Below, piece after piece: positions 42,773-53,762 of a stretch of DNA of 64,000 nucleotides. The stretch lies in assembly GCA_964016875.1 (NCBI GenBank), contig OZ024733.1:3515484-3579483 (forward strand). Reading direction: 5' to 3'. The notes below the pieces were generated by a model. That model was not told where the DNA came from, made no database searches, and saw only the letters and a list, made by a program, of their open reading frames with translations. The translations under genes were made by a program, and so were the position numbers. Origin of the DNA: Fallopia convolvulus. Lineage: Eukaryota > Streptophyta > Magnoliopsida > Caryophyllales > Polygonaceae. The first letter of the stretch is position 1. The number at the start of each line of letters is the position of its first letter.

Positions 42773-45577
42773 ATGTCTATGGTTGAAATAGGAGACGTTA
42801 GCATGGAAGGGGATGAACATTCAAACCAGCAAGGTCTAGCACAACAACAACACAACAACCCACCCATCGTGCCGGCGCTCCAACCGGGTCTCCTCGGGAC
42901 GCCCGGAGCGATGCTAACCGGTGCCGTGCCATCCGATGGCCTGGCGGCACTTGAGGCGCGCTTCTCCAACTTGGAAAGCGTCCTTACGAGGTTCATTGCG
43001 CAGCAACAAGCACCCCCTGCGGTGACGATCCACACGCAGCCCGCAAACCCGAGCGTAACGCCACACGATGTCTCGGTTCAGCGGGCTACGGTGCAAGAGA
43101 AAGCTAAGGGTCCGATGGTTGAAGCGACTAACCCAATTGGAGTCCAAAGGTTGGAATCCATGAAGGAAAGTCGCCCGACTAATCAGGCTCAACATGTGGA
43201 GGAGGTTGTTGACGTTCATTCCGAGGAGGAGTACGACTCCGAGGAGTGGCGACGTCAACAAGCCAGGAAAAAGAAAAAGGCGGTCACTCCGACGCCTAAG
43301 AGAAAGCACTACAAAGACCGCGATGACTTCGATGTCAATGATTATCGAGGTTATCAAAGTCCCACAACTCCAATTTCGGATTCCGAGTTCTCTATAACGG
43401 AGTACGAGGAGGATTCTGAGGAGGAATTTGACCACCCTCCGGTCCATGATTCGGAGGAGTGGATAGATCGGGATCGGGATTGGATTCCGAGACCCAAGTT
43501 GCCCGAGAACCGCGCGGCGTATGATCGTCTAGAGCACCGTGACAACCGCGAACGGCCTCGGCGCGATGGGGATCGGCGTCGCCAAAACCGAGACCGCGAG
43601 GATCACCGGCGCCCTCGGCGCGATGGAGACGATGAGCCCAGCGATGATGGCGACGGGCCGAACCGAGGCTTTGGCCGAGGTCCCCGACGCCGACGCACAC
43701 CGCCTCCGCGTGCCAACCGACGCGCCGATAATGAGCGTCCGGCGCATGTATCACGCCGCGACGTTAAGGTAAAATTTGAAGATTTTTTTGGTAATTACAA
43801 CCCTGATGAGTTTATTTCTTGGTTGCAGGGAACCGAACACGTGCTCAAGCATTGTCATTACGAGGAGCACGAGAAGGTCGAAGTGGTGACCCTTCATTTC
43901 AAGGGTGCAGCTCGGATGTGGTGGAACCGATTCGAATCGGATCGGTCCCGAAAGGATAAAGCCCCCATAACCGAGTGGTATCAACTTGTTTTCATAATGA
44001 AGAGGAAGTTTATCCCACCCGACTACAAGGAAAAGGTTCGAATCTTGATCCAAGACGCACGTCAAGGATCCCGGACTCCGGAGGAGTTCTTTGCTTATTT
44101 GGAGGATTTATTCTTCAAAGCCGACATAAGCGCTTCCCCGGGGGCGTTGCGGTCTCGCTTCGTGGCGGGACTCCACCAATGGATCCGAGATCGCTTGGTT
44201 GTCTTGCCGATCAAAGATTTGGGACGCTTGATACACACGGCCATGGAGCTTCAGACGCAATTCAAGAGGCCGAAGACGTCCCAATTTCAAAGGTATGGTT
44301 CTAACCCTAGTCCTTCCGCTTTGGGTACTAAACCGTTTGTTCCTTCTTCTTATTCTAAACCCAAGGTAGGTACCCCCGGAACGGACTCCAAGGGCACTTC
44401 GGTTGGCCAAAACCGTGACAAGGCAGCCCCTCCCCCACAACGTACTCGAGACAACGAGTGCTATTTATGTGGTGGCCGAGGGCACTTGAAACGGGATTGC
44501 CCCAACATGAAGCGCGTCTTGTTTTCGGCTCAAACCGCGGCTTACGAGAGTGTAGATGAGGCTGAGTCGGACGAGGATGATGCCGCGCCAATCGAAGACA
44601 GTGCATATTGTGCACCATCGGACATCGACGCCGGCGTCGACAAGTTGTTGCTAGTGACGCGCCGAGCGCTTAGCTTGAGGGAGTCCGTGCCCACCGATCA
44701 ACGGGAAAACATTTTCCGTACTCGGTGTTTGGTGCAAAACGTCTCCCTTAGCGTCATCATTGATTCGGGCAGCTGCGGCAATTTTTTGTCCAAAAAAGTC
44801 GTAAACCACTTCAAGTTGCCTCAATCGGATCACCCAAAACCGTACAAGCTTGCATGGATTTCAAATGATGGAGACCATTGGATCACGAAACAGGTTAGCC
44901 TTTCCTTTTCCATTGGTGTTTATTCAGATTCGGTTTTGTTTGATGTCACTGACATGGACGCCACACATCTCCTTCTTGGCCGTCCATGGCAGTTTGACCG
45001 TCACGTGATTTACGATGGCCGGTTGAACACTTACATGTTCAATTACCATGGTAAACGCGTGACCATCTTACCTATGTCTCCGAGTGAAGCGTTACAGGAT
45101 GAAGCCGAAAGGCAACAAGCAAACGCTCGGGACAAAGCCACGGCCGCGCCTATGCCGAATTCCACCACAAACGGCGCTCCTGGCCATGGCAAACATTCTG
45201 GCGGCGTTCCTGATTCCAAAACCCAGCATTCTGGTGGACATGATGATTCGACCCAGAAACGCCGAGCAAAAGTGAAGGACAAGCCTCGGACGCCGAACGC
45301 GTCCTCGGCAGCGCGCCACACCGCGCCAGCGTCGTTGCCTGGCGGCACTGGCTCGAACCAGATTAATTCCAGCGGCGCGCCTGGTCCCAATCTACCTCAC
45401 TGGCAGGGTCCTGTTGGCCAGCCACATGGTGCCCATGGCGCACCTCGGACGAGTGAGGACGCCGAGCCCCCACTTCTCGGCTCGGTGCAAGATCGACTCT
45501 TCCTATGCCGTCGGCGCGACGTGGTCAAAAACATCAAGGGGAGTATTACTTGTTTTTTTATTGTGTCCTTTACTTAA
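42773..45577 (+). pseudogene. Chromovirus gag-protease
   Basis: Open for more than 930 codons from the first ATG (MSMVEIGDVSMEGDEHSN). The parts in order are a Gln/Pro-rich N-terminus and a long charged Arg/Asp/Glu-rich linker (residues about 160-325). The gag capsid-like domain (about 335-505) has WLQGTEHVLKHC and GAARMWWNRFE. The zinc knuckle CYLCGGRGHLKRDC is at about residue 563, and the protease with IDSGSCGNFLS at about 665 and LLLGRPWQFD. A low-complexity Ala/Pro/Gly tail leads to a stop at 45577. Related elements read on into pol in one frame, so a frameshift near 45540 probably created this stop. Gag forms particles; the protease matures them. Confidence 0.88.
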
Positions 45578-48251
45578 TATTACTATTGATAAGACACATG
45601 TATTACCTCCCTCCATTTCTGCCTTGCTTCAGGAGTTCTCGGATATTATGCCTGCCGAGCTCCCCGACGGGTTACCACCTATTCGGGGGATCGAGCATCG
45701 CATTGATCTCATTCCCGGTGCTTCACTGCCGAACCGGGCTGCATATAGGGCATCGCCTAAGGAAACTCAAGAGCTACAATGCCAAGTCCAATCTCTTTTG
45801 GACAAGGGTTATGTTCGCGAGTCACTTAGCCCGTGTGCGGTTCCGGTTATCTTGGTGCCGAAGAAGGATGGCTCTTGGAGGATGTGCGTGGACTGCCGTG
45901 CCATCAACCAAATTACCATCAAGTATCGCCACCCGATTCCCCGCTTGGACGACATGCTAGACGAGTTGCATGGTGTCGTGCTGTTTACCAAGATTGACTT
46001 GAGGAGCGGCTACCATCAAATTCGGATGCAAGAAGGGGACGAGTGGAAGACGGCTTTTAAGACCAAACATGGTCTTTATGAGTGGTTGGTGATGCCCTTC
46101 GGCCTCACTAACGCTCCTTCTACGTTTATGAGACTGATGAACTTTGTTTTGCGTAAATTTTTGGGACTTTTCGTCGTTGTGTATTTTGACGACATTTTAG
46201 TTTATAGTAGAACTTTGGACTCTCACGCGGGGCACCTTAGGCAGGTGTTAGATTGCCTCCGCGAACATTCTTTGTATGTAAATTTGGACAAGTGTGTGTT
46301 TTGCTCGGATACGACGAATTTTCTTGGCTTCGTCGTATCCCAAGGATGGCCTACGAGTGGATTTTGACAAAATCCGGGCCATCCGTGAGTGGCCAACCCC
46401 AACGACCCCGACTATGGTTCGTTCTTTTTTGGGGCTAGCTGGTTTCTATCGGCGATTTGTCAAGGACTTTAGTTCTATCGTCGGGCCACTCCATTCTTTG
46501 ACCAAGAAGGCAGCCACAATAAAGTGGGTGCCGCATCACGAGGCCGCCTTCGAGGCCTTGAAAGATGCTTTGTGTCGAGCCCCGGTCCTGCAATTGCCGG
46601 ACTTCACCAAGCGCTTCGAGATCGAGTGCGACGCTTCCGACTATGGTATTGGCGGCGTACTCCTTCAAGAGCAACGACCTATCGCTTACTTTAGCGAGAA
46701 GCTAGCTGGGGCTACTCTTAACTATCCGACCTATGATAAAGAGCTCTACGCTCTTATTCGGGTCCTTAAGACGTGGCAACATAATCTATGGCCAAGCGAG
46801 TTCGTAATTCATACGGATCACGCGGCCTTGGCTTATCTTAAGAGTCAAACGACTCTGAATAGGCGCCACGCACGCTGGGTTGAGTACATGGAGACGTTCC
46901 CATACGTCATTGCGCATAAAAAGGGTAAAGAGAACGTCGTCGCCGACGCCCTCTCACGAAGGTACATTCTGTTAACCCAGCTTCATTCCAAATTGCTCGG
47001 ATTTGCGATGGTCAAGGAATTATACGCCTCAGATCCGTATTTTTCCTCAATCATTAAGGATCTCGAGCATTCTCGCATCCATGAGTCCTTCTTCTTAGAC
47101 AATGGGTATCTTTATCGTGCTGGGAAGCTTTGCATTCCGGCATCATCGGTGAGACACTTGTTGCTCCAAGAGGCTCATGATGGCCGAGGCCACTTTGGCA
47201 TAGCCAAAACGTTGGCAGCACTTCGTGAGCATTTCTTCTGGCCTCACATGGCTCGAGATGTTAACAAGTACTGTCAAAGTTGTGTGTCATGTCATACAAC
47301 CAAGTCTCGGTCCGAACCACATGGACTTTACACGCCTCTACCAATTTCTGATGCTCCGTGGGAAGATCTTTCTATGGATTTTATCACGGGACTTCCATTG
47401 TCGAGACGTGGCAAAGATTCCATTTTTGTAGTCGTGGACCGGTTTTCCAAAATGGCCCACTTCATAGCATGTAAGGGGACAAACAATGCGGTGGAAATCG
47501 CTAATTTGTTCTTCGAACATGTAGTGAAGCTACATGGTATTCCTCGCACTATCGTTAGTGATAGGGATACCAAGTTCTGCAGCCACTTTTGGAGAACACT
47601 TTGGGGGAAGTTAGGGACACGACTCCTGTTTTCTACTGCTTACCACCCCCAGACCGATGGTCAGATTGAGGTGACCAATCGGACCTTGGGCACTCTTCTT
47701 CGGACGATGCTCAAGGCAAACCCACGTCGGTGGGAGGACTTACTTTGCCATGTTGAGTTTGCTTATAACAGGTCCTACCACTCTGCGACGAAGATGACCC
47801 CCTTCGAGGTGGTCTATGGGAGTAACCCTCACACGCCGATGGACTTGGTGCCTTTGCCTTTCAAGCCCGAGGAGCATGTCGACGCGGCCAACCGCGCCGA
47901 TCATATCCGACGCCTACACGAGCGCACCAAGGCCCAGCTGCTGAAACGCTCGGATCAATACGCGGCCCAACGCAACAAGGGACGCCGCGCTTTGATCTTC
48001 GAGCCCGGAGATTTGGTGTAGGTCCATCTTCGGAAAGAACGTTTTCCCGCTGCTCGGAAGACGAAGCTACACGCACGAGGGGACGGTCCCTTCAAGGTCC
48101 TCCGGCGCATCAACGACAACTCTTACATCATCGACCTCCCGGGTTCATACAACGTGTCCGCTTCCTTCAATGTCTCGGATCTCTCTCCATATATGGATCC
48201 CGAGTATCATGACGAGGAAACGGGGACGTTTCCCACCCAAGGGGGGGAGGG
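45560..48251 (+). pseudogene. Chromovirus reverse transcriptase, RNase H and integrase
   Basis: The reverse transcriptase has LVPKKDGSWRMCVDCRAIN, DLRSGYHQIRM and MPFGLTNAPSTFM. The catalytic box is VVYFDDILVYS (about 46185). A frameshift near 46345 moves to the frame with VDFDKIRAIREWPTP. RNase H has FEIECDASDYGIGGVL. The integrase zinc finger is HDGRGHFGIAKT...CQSCVSCHTTKS (about 47175-47310), and the core has DLSMDFITGLP, VSDRDTKFCSHFW and AYHPQTDGQIEVTNRTL. A stop at 48021 replaces the Trp of GDLVWVHLRKERFP. The final FNVSDLSPY block and beyond run into the 3' LTR. Confidence 0.92.
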
Positions 48252-49177
48252 TGATGTGAGCCCCACATTGACGGTGAGCCAAGAAGAGGAAGACATGTCC
48301 GTGCGCTCCGACGGACCCATCACTCGAGCCAGGACTCGTGCCATAGCCAGAGCCACTTCGTCCCTCGTCGCGCGCGTCCTCGCGAGCCATGGCGCAGCCA
48401 CTGCCGCGCCCCTCACCCGGTGCGTCACCTTCATCGAAGGCGCGCCGGCACCACAGGTCGACGCTACGCACCGCGGCACCGAGAACCTCATTCTCGGTGC
48501 CGTGCCAGCCACGCAGGCCGAGCACCATGCCACGCCGGGCCACCCCGGCGTGGGAACTTGAGGTTCTGGTGCGCCTCGGCCTCGACATTCAAGGTTCGAG
48601 TGCGCACCAGCCCCGTCAACGCCGAAGTCACGCCGCGCCTCGCGTCGCGACATGTCCTTGGCGCGCCGACGCCTTGTCACGACCTTGTCGCGACACTCGC
48701 GACTAGGCCACCGTGACCATTTATGATCCTTACTATTTTTAGTACTATTTCCATTCCGAAACATTGCTACTTATGTCATTTCCATTTTTAGAGTTTTGGG
48801 CTTGGGCTTGCGTCTTGGGCCGCGTGCGTGCCTCCCCTTTGAGCCGCCCTTGCCACTAGGTTAAAACTAGGGTTTGCGTGCCTTCTTCTCTATAAAAGAG
48901 GCACGCCCCCTCATTGTTTCTCACGCTTTGAATGAACTATCGTTATGCTGTCGAGATTACTCCATAACTACTTCTAAAAGGCGTCACCCAATTTCTCATC
49001 TCATCCCATACTCTTTCGATCTCCCTCAAAAGAGATCACCTTCTCAATCCTTTCAATTCTCACTCAAACCCCGTCTAGGCGTTAATTTGTCTCAAATCTA
49101 TCGGTTACACACGTGAGAAGACCATTTACGAGTCCAACGATCGATCCTTCGTGAATCCTTCAACGGGGTTCACATCA
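48252..49177 (+). repeat. 3' LTR of the chromovirus, overlapping the pol C-terminus
   Basis: Same length as the 5' LTR. The integrase frame continues without a stop across 48252 into the LTR and reads GPITRARTRAIA at about 48315-48350 before ending at 48561. A GP-x-TR-x-R tail read from the LTR is known in CRM-type chromoviruses. Confidence 0.9.
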
Positions 49178-49182
49178 ATGTG

Positions 49183-51170
49183 CCACCACACTCTTTAAAA
49201 CTTGCAGATAGGAGCATCATGATTGTGTTGCTTGGCTATGAGGAGGGCTCCAAGGCATATAGATTGTTGGATCCTAGAAACAATAAGATAGTGGTGAGTT
49301 GTGATGTGATCTTTGAAGAAGAGAAGGGCTTGTGTTGGGAGAAAAATGAGGAAGAAGCCAGTTATGGTGAAAATAACTTCACTGTAACATATACTGTAGA
49401 AACTGGAAATGCAAGAGAAAATTCAGAATCTGTGGCAACTCAGTCTAACATCAACTCACCACAAGCATCTCCAAATGCATGTTTCACACAACTCAAGCTC
49501 TTCAAGTTCTAGCTCAAGCTCAGGGAGTCCTAGAAACTACAGATCTCTGCAGGAAATCTATGATGAGACCAAGGAAGTTGAAGAAGAAGTTGGTTTGTGT
49601 TTTCTTTCAATGGAAGAGCCAACTTCTTATGAAGAAGCTTCCTTGAATGAAAATTGGAGATTTGCTATGGAGTAGGAAATCAGTTGCATAAGAAAGAATG
49701 GAACTTGGGAGCTAGCAACCTTGCCAAACAATCACAAGGCAATTGGTTAGAAGTGGGTCTTTAAGATGAAGAAAGATTCACAAGGAGAGATTGTCAAGCA
49801 CAAGGCAAGACTCGTTGCCAAGGGATATGTGCAGAGGCATGGTGTGGACTACAATGAGGTGTTTGCACCAGTAGCAAGGCTAGAGACAGTAAGGTTGTTA
49901 TTGGCTTATGCAGCTCAAAGGAGCTGTCAAGTTCATCAAATGGATGTTAAAACAGCATTCCTAAATGGTGAACTAGAAGAAGTGGTATATGTAGCTCATT
50001 TAGAGGGTTTTGTTGATGAAAAGAATCCACACAAGATGTTGAAGCTAAAAATGGCTTTGTATGGGCTAAAACAGGTGCCCAGGGCTTGGAATTTTAAGCT
50101 GGATCAATGCTTGAAATCACTTGGGTTCATAAGGTGTCCTCATGAACATGTTGTATACAAGAGAGAAAGTAAAGAAGATGTCTTGATAGTGGGAGTATAT
50201 GCGGATGATCTTGTATTGACAGGAACAGCAACATTATCAATCCTTTCAAAGAAGAGATGAAACAGAAATTTGAAATGTCTGATCTTGGGCTCTTGATTTA
50301 CTACCTAGGCATTAAGGTGAAGCAAGATGAGGATGCAATCTCTTTGTGTTAGTCTAGCTATGCAAAGAAGATATTGAAGAAGTTAGGGATGGGGGAGTGC
50401 AACCCATGTCAAATTCCGATGGAGCCAAGGACCAAGATGAGTAAACAAGGCAATGGTGAGCCACCAGTTGATGAAACTTTGTACAGAAGTGTTATTGGCA
50501 GCCTGAGATACCTAGTGTATACACGGCTAGACCTCACCTACTTTGTTGGTGTGATGAGTAGGTACATGGAGGCTCTTAGAGCTGCACATATGACAAATGT
50601 GAAATAGATTTTAAGGTATGTGAAGGGCACATTGAACGTGGGGTGTATCTACAAGAAGGGGCAAGCTAGAGAAGAGTTGGTTGGCTATTGTGATAGTGAC
50701 TTAGCAGGGGATATAAATGACAGAAAGAGTACAACTGGAGTGGTGTACTTTCTTGGTGAAAATCCTATCACATGGACATCTCAAAAGCAAAGAGTTGTGG
50801 CATTGTCCTCATGTGAAGCCGAGTACATAGCTGCTACAGCAGGAGCATGCCAAGGTGTTTGGCTTGGAAGAATGCTGAGCAATTTAAGAGGAAATGATCA
50901 AGTGCAAGCAACTCTCAAGATAGACAACAAATCGGCCAGTGCTTTGGCTAAGAATCCTGTGCATCATGACAGGAGTAAGTATATTGACATCAGGTATCAT
51001 TTCATTCGAGTGTGTGTGCAAAATGGTGATATCAGTGTTGATTATGTCAAAATAGAAGTTCAGTTGGTAGACTTGTTAACTAAGCCCCTTGCAAGACAAA
51101 GTTTCATGGATCTTCGAGAGAAGATTGGAGTAAGAAACATCAAGCAAACCTGAACAAGTTTAGGGGAGTG
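49183..51170 (+). pseudogene. Copia element C: integrase C-terminus, reverse transcriptase, RNase H
   Basis: Resumes copia C after the chromovirus: LLGYEEGSKAYRLLDP, an acidic/Ser-rich linker, and MEEPTSYEEASLNENW. The reverse transcriptase shows KARLVAKGYVQRHGVDYNEV, HQMDVKTAFLNGELEEVVYV, ALYGLKQVPRAWNFKLD and an intact-looking catalytic box VYADDLVLTG (about 50195). A frameshift near 50250 follows. RNase H has YCDSDLAGDINDRKSTTGVV, LSSCEAEYIAATAGACQGVWL and DLLTKPLARQSFMDLR (about 51070-51115). Stops at about 49673, 49750, 50350 and 50606 show it is inactive. Confidence 0.88.
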
Positions 51171-51172
51171 AA

Positions 51173-51567
51173 TGTTGTTTCTAAACTTGTTTTTACTGTA
51201 TTTTATTTTCTTGTTATGTTTCTTATGCAAATAAACTTGTGTGTGCTAATGTTTAGGACATTAAAATGTCATTAGAATTAGCAATGTTAGTTTCAACTTT
51301 TGTAGGAGTTTGTGTAGACTTTTGACTGAGAAAATAAAGGTGTGGTTTGTGCACCTTTAATCATGGTGTTAGTTGCTAACATGTATCAACAACATGCACA
51401 AATCTGTTGCAACTTATTTTAGTTTATATATAAAGAAGCACTTTGTGATGAAGCCTTAGAGCGCCACACGAAAAAAACCAAAATCAAATGTTTCATTGTT
51501 TTCTCTATTGTTCTGTTTTGTGATCAATTTGAGTGAGATCAGAGTGCAAAATCAACTTGTTCAAACA
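51173..51567 (+). repeat. 3' LTR of copia element C
   Basis: Follows the purine tract TTTAGGGGAGTGAA and starts TGTTGTTTCTAAAC. TATA-like TTTATATATAAAG is near 51424, and the LTR ends TTCAAACA. The next 18 bp (51568-51585) are the reverse complement of a copia primer site. Confidence 0.78.
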
Positions 51568-52104
51568 TTAATGCTCTGATACCAAAATTATGAGCATGCT
51601 ATTTTGTAGGAGGTTAAAATTAACAAGAAAAGAAAAAGGTGGAGATTCTAAATGTGTTATCGGTAATAACCAAAACACATATAAAATAGTAAAATGCTTT
51701 TACTGTTTTTCATTTATTAGAAATCCTTGCGATGTCTATATAAGAGAGAAAAGAGAGGAAGAGCATGTATCATCAAATCGTCTTCAAGAATAGAAAATAC
51801 AAATGAGAGATTGTTCATCTGTGAGAGAGAAGAGTAAACACAAAGAGAGGTTATACTTCCTTGTAAGGATATTTTCTCTTCAACGATAAGCTTGTGGTTT
51901 GTACAAGTTGTCGGATATTTTCCTTCATATAGTAAGAGGCGAATCACCCCGAGGACGTAGGCAATTTGCTGAACCTCGTTAAATTCTTGTGTGTTCATAT
52001 TAACTTTATCGTTCCTTATTTGTCAAAGCTTCCATAGGTTTCTCAACAATTGGTATTAGATCATAATCAAGATCGAAGGCGGTGAAAGTCTGATTTCTAA
52101 TCAA

Positions 52105-52755
52105 ATGGCTTCAAGTAGTGGAATCGTTAAAGTTAGGAAATAAGAAATTGAAAAGTTTAATGGAAACAATGATTTTTCCTATTGGAGGATGCAAATGAAA
52201 AATTTCCTAATATCTCAAAAGTTAAACAAGGCATTGTTGGGTAAGGACAAGAAACCTGAGGATAAGAAGGATAGTGAATGGGAAGAAATTGATATGGAAG
52301 CACATGCTGCCATAATATTATGTCTTGAAAGAGATGTTGCATTTATGGTGGATGAAGAGGAAACCGCATCAAGTTTATGGGAGAAGTTGGAGGCAAACTT
52401 CATGACGAAGACTCTAACGAATAGAATCTATATCAAGTCATAGTTATATACTTGCAAGATGGATGAAGGAATTTCACTCCGTGATCACATCAACAAATTT
52501 GATAGGATAATTTCAAATTTGAACGATATTGATATGAAGGTTGAAGATGAAGATCAAGCTCTTATGCTTCTACTTTCATTGCCGAAATCATATGAGAATC
52601 TTGTTCAAACATTAATGCTTGTGGACAAGACACTGACCATGGATGAAACTAGAACGACGCTTCTAGCTGATGATCTGCGAAAGGTAGACACTAGTGGTAT
52701 GACTAGTGCAAGCAATGAACAAGCACAAGGCTTGTTTGCAAGGGGGAAGAGGTAA
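52105..52755 (+). pseudogene. Tnt1-like copy 2 gag
   Basis: Starts MASSSGIVKVRK then a stop. It continues as IEKFNGNNDFSYWRMQMKNF, LLGKDKKPEDKKDSEWEEID, RDVAFMVDEEETASSLWEKL and MTKTLTNRIYIKS with a stop at 52441. CKMDEGISLRDHINKFDRI, LLSLPKSYENLVQTLMLVDK and TLLADDLRKVDTSG follow, ending at a stop at 52753. It is a UBN2-type copia gag, closely related to the copy at 30763 and less degraded. Confidence 0.85.
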
Positions 52756-52779
52756 TGACAGAGAAATAGCAAGAGAGGA

Positions 52780-53344
52780 AATCTAGATCAAAGTCTAGAT
52801 CTCTAGCAAAAACAGTATGGAGACATCAGGATTATGTTTTTTTGTAGGCTTTGAGGCAAGTTTGGAAGCATTTAGAAGACATCAGGATTTTTGTGTAGGT
52901 TTATTTTGTGAAAAGTATGGATATTACGCTAGTTTTGTGTTTTTGTGTAGGTTTTGAGGCAAGTTTGGAAGCATTTAGAAGACATCAGGATTGAGGAGAG
53001 TAAGAGGAGCATGGCTAGGAAGGAATTGTTCTAATAAGAAAGAATTGTTCTAATAAGACATCAGGATTGAGGAGACTAAGAGGAGTATGGAGCTAGGGCA
53101 TTTGAAAAGGAATTGTTCTAATAAGAAGGTACTATGGAAGAACAAATACAACAACAATAAGGGAGATCAGAATGTAAAGCACAAAGCTAGCATTGATACA
53201 AATGAGTGTGGCACAGAATATTATTCTGTCACATATGAACATTCAAGCAATTGGATTCTGGATACTGGATGCTCCTATTAAGCAATTGGATTCTAGATAC
53301 TAGATGGTTGAATGTTCATATCTAACAGAATAACATTCTGCGCC
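52780..53344. repeat. Patchwork of short gag and Athila-LTR pieces (filler-like DNA)
   Basis: Segments such as GAAGACATCAGGATTGAGGAG and TTTTGTGTAGGTTTTGAGGC, which belong to the Athila-like LTR (53460-53570), occur two or three times here. They alternate with Tnt1-like gag pieces (GGAATTGTTCTAATAAGAA three times). At 53300-53344 an inverted gag piece (TTGAATGTTCATATC...ATAACATTCTGCGCC) abuts the LTR start. Confidence 0.75.
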
Positions 53345-53762
53345 TGATGTCCATGTTTTAGCCTAGTTTTATAGTGTTTTTCTAGGTTGTTTAGTCTTCT
53401 TTAGTTGTGTTTTTGTGTTAGTTTTGTGTCTTTTTAGGTGAGTTTGCATATTTTGTGAAAAGTATAGAAACTACGCTAGTTTTGTGTTTTTGTGTAGGTT
53501 TTGAGGCAAGTTTAGAAGCATTTAGAAGACATCAGGATTGAGGAGAGTAAGAGGAGCATGGCTAGGAAGGAAGAGATGAAGATACTTGAAGAAACCCCGA
53601 AGAAAGCCAAAAGAGGAGTAACAAATAACAAGGAAACAAGACCAGATCAAGACTCGTTATCGACCCTGGAGGGGTCAGTACCGAGGTATTCAGGAAGACA
53701 CAAAGTTCAACAAAGTTTGAAGTATCTACTGACCCTGACGGTGGTCGTTACCGAGGTCCCTG

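Larger units (their letters stand above)
40908..49177 (+). mobile_element. Ty3/gypsy chromovirus (CRM-like features), nearly complete, TSD ATGTG
   Basis: Two 926-bp LTRs (40908-41833 and 48252-49177) are flanked by ATGTG at 40903-40907 and 49178-49182. The primer site TGGCATCAGAGC is at 41836-41847 and the purine tract is AAGGGGGGGAGGG. Gag, protease, reverse transcriptase, RNase H and integrase follow in gypsy order. I count about 15 differences between the LTRs, so it is recent compared with its neighbours. Two frameshifts and one stop make it inactive. It lies inside copia C. Confidence 0.95.
51589..53344 (+). mobile_element. Tnt1/Tork-like copia copy 2, truncated
   Basis: The 5' LTR is 51589-52048 (TATGAGCATGC to TCTCAACA; the first TG mutated), followed by a primer site (TTGGTATTAGATC) and gag from 52105. 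A protease start (DTGCSY) lies near 53265. Everything after that is lost where the Athila-like LTR begins at 53345. The sequence between 52780 and 53344 is rearranged. Confidence 0.85.

Noticed and set aside
43392..43772. Arg-rich ORFs antisense or out of frame to chromovirus gag
   Set aside because: They are shadows of the charged linker of gag, whose frame is open over 930 codons.
51568..51585. tRNA-Met gene
   Set aside because: Only the last part of the tRNA is present; no cloverleaf can be formed upstream.
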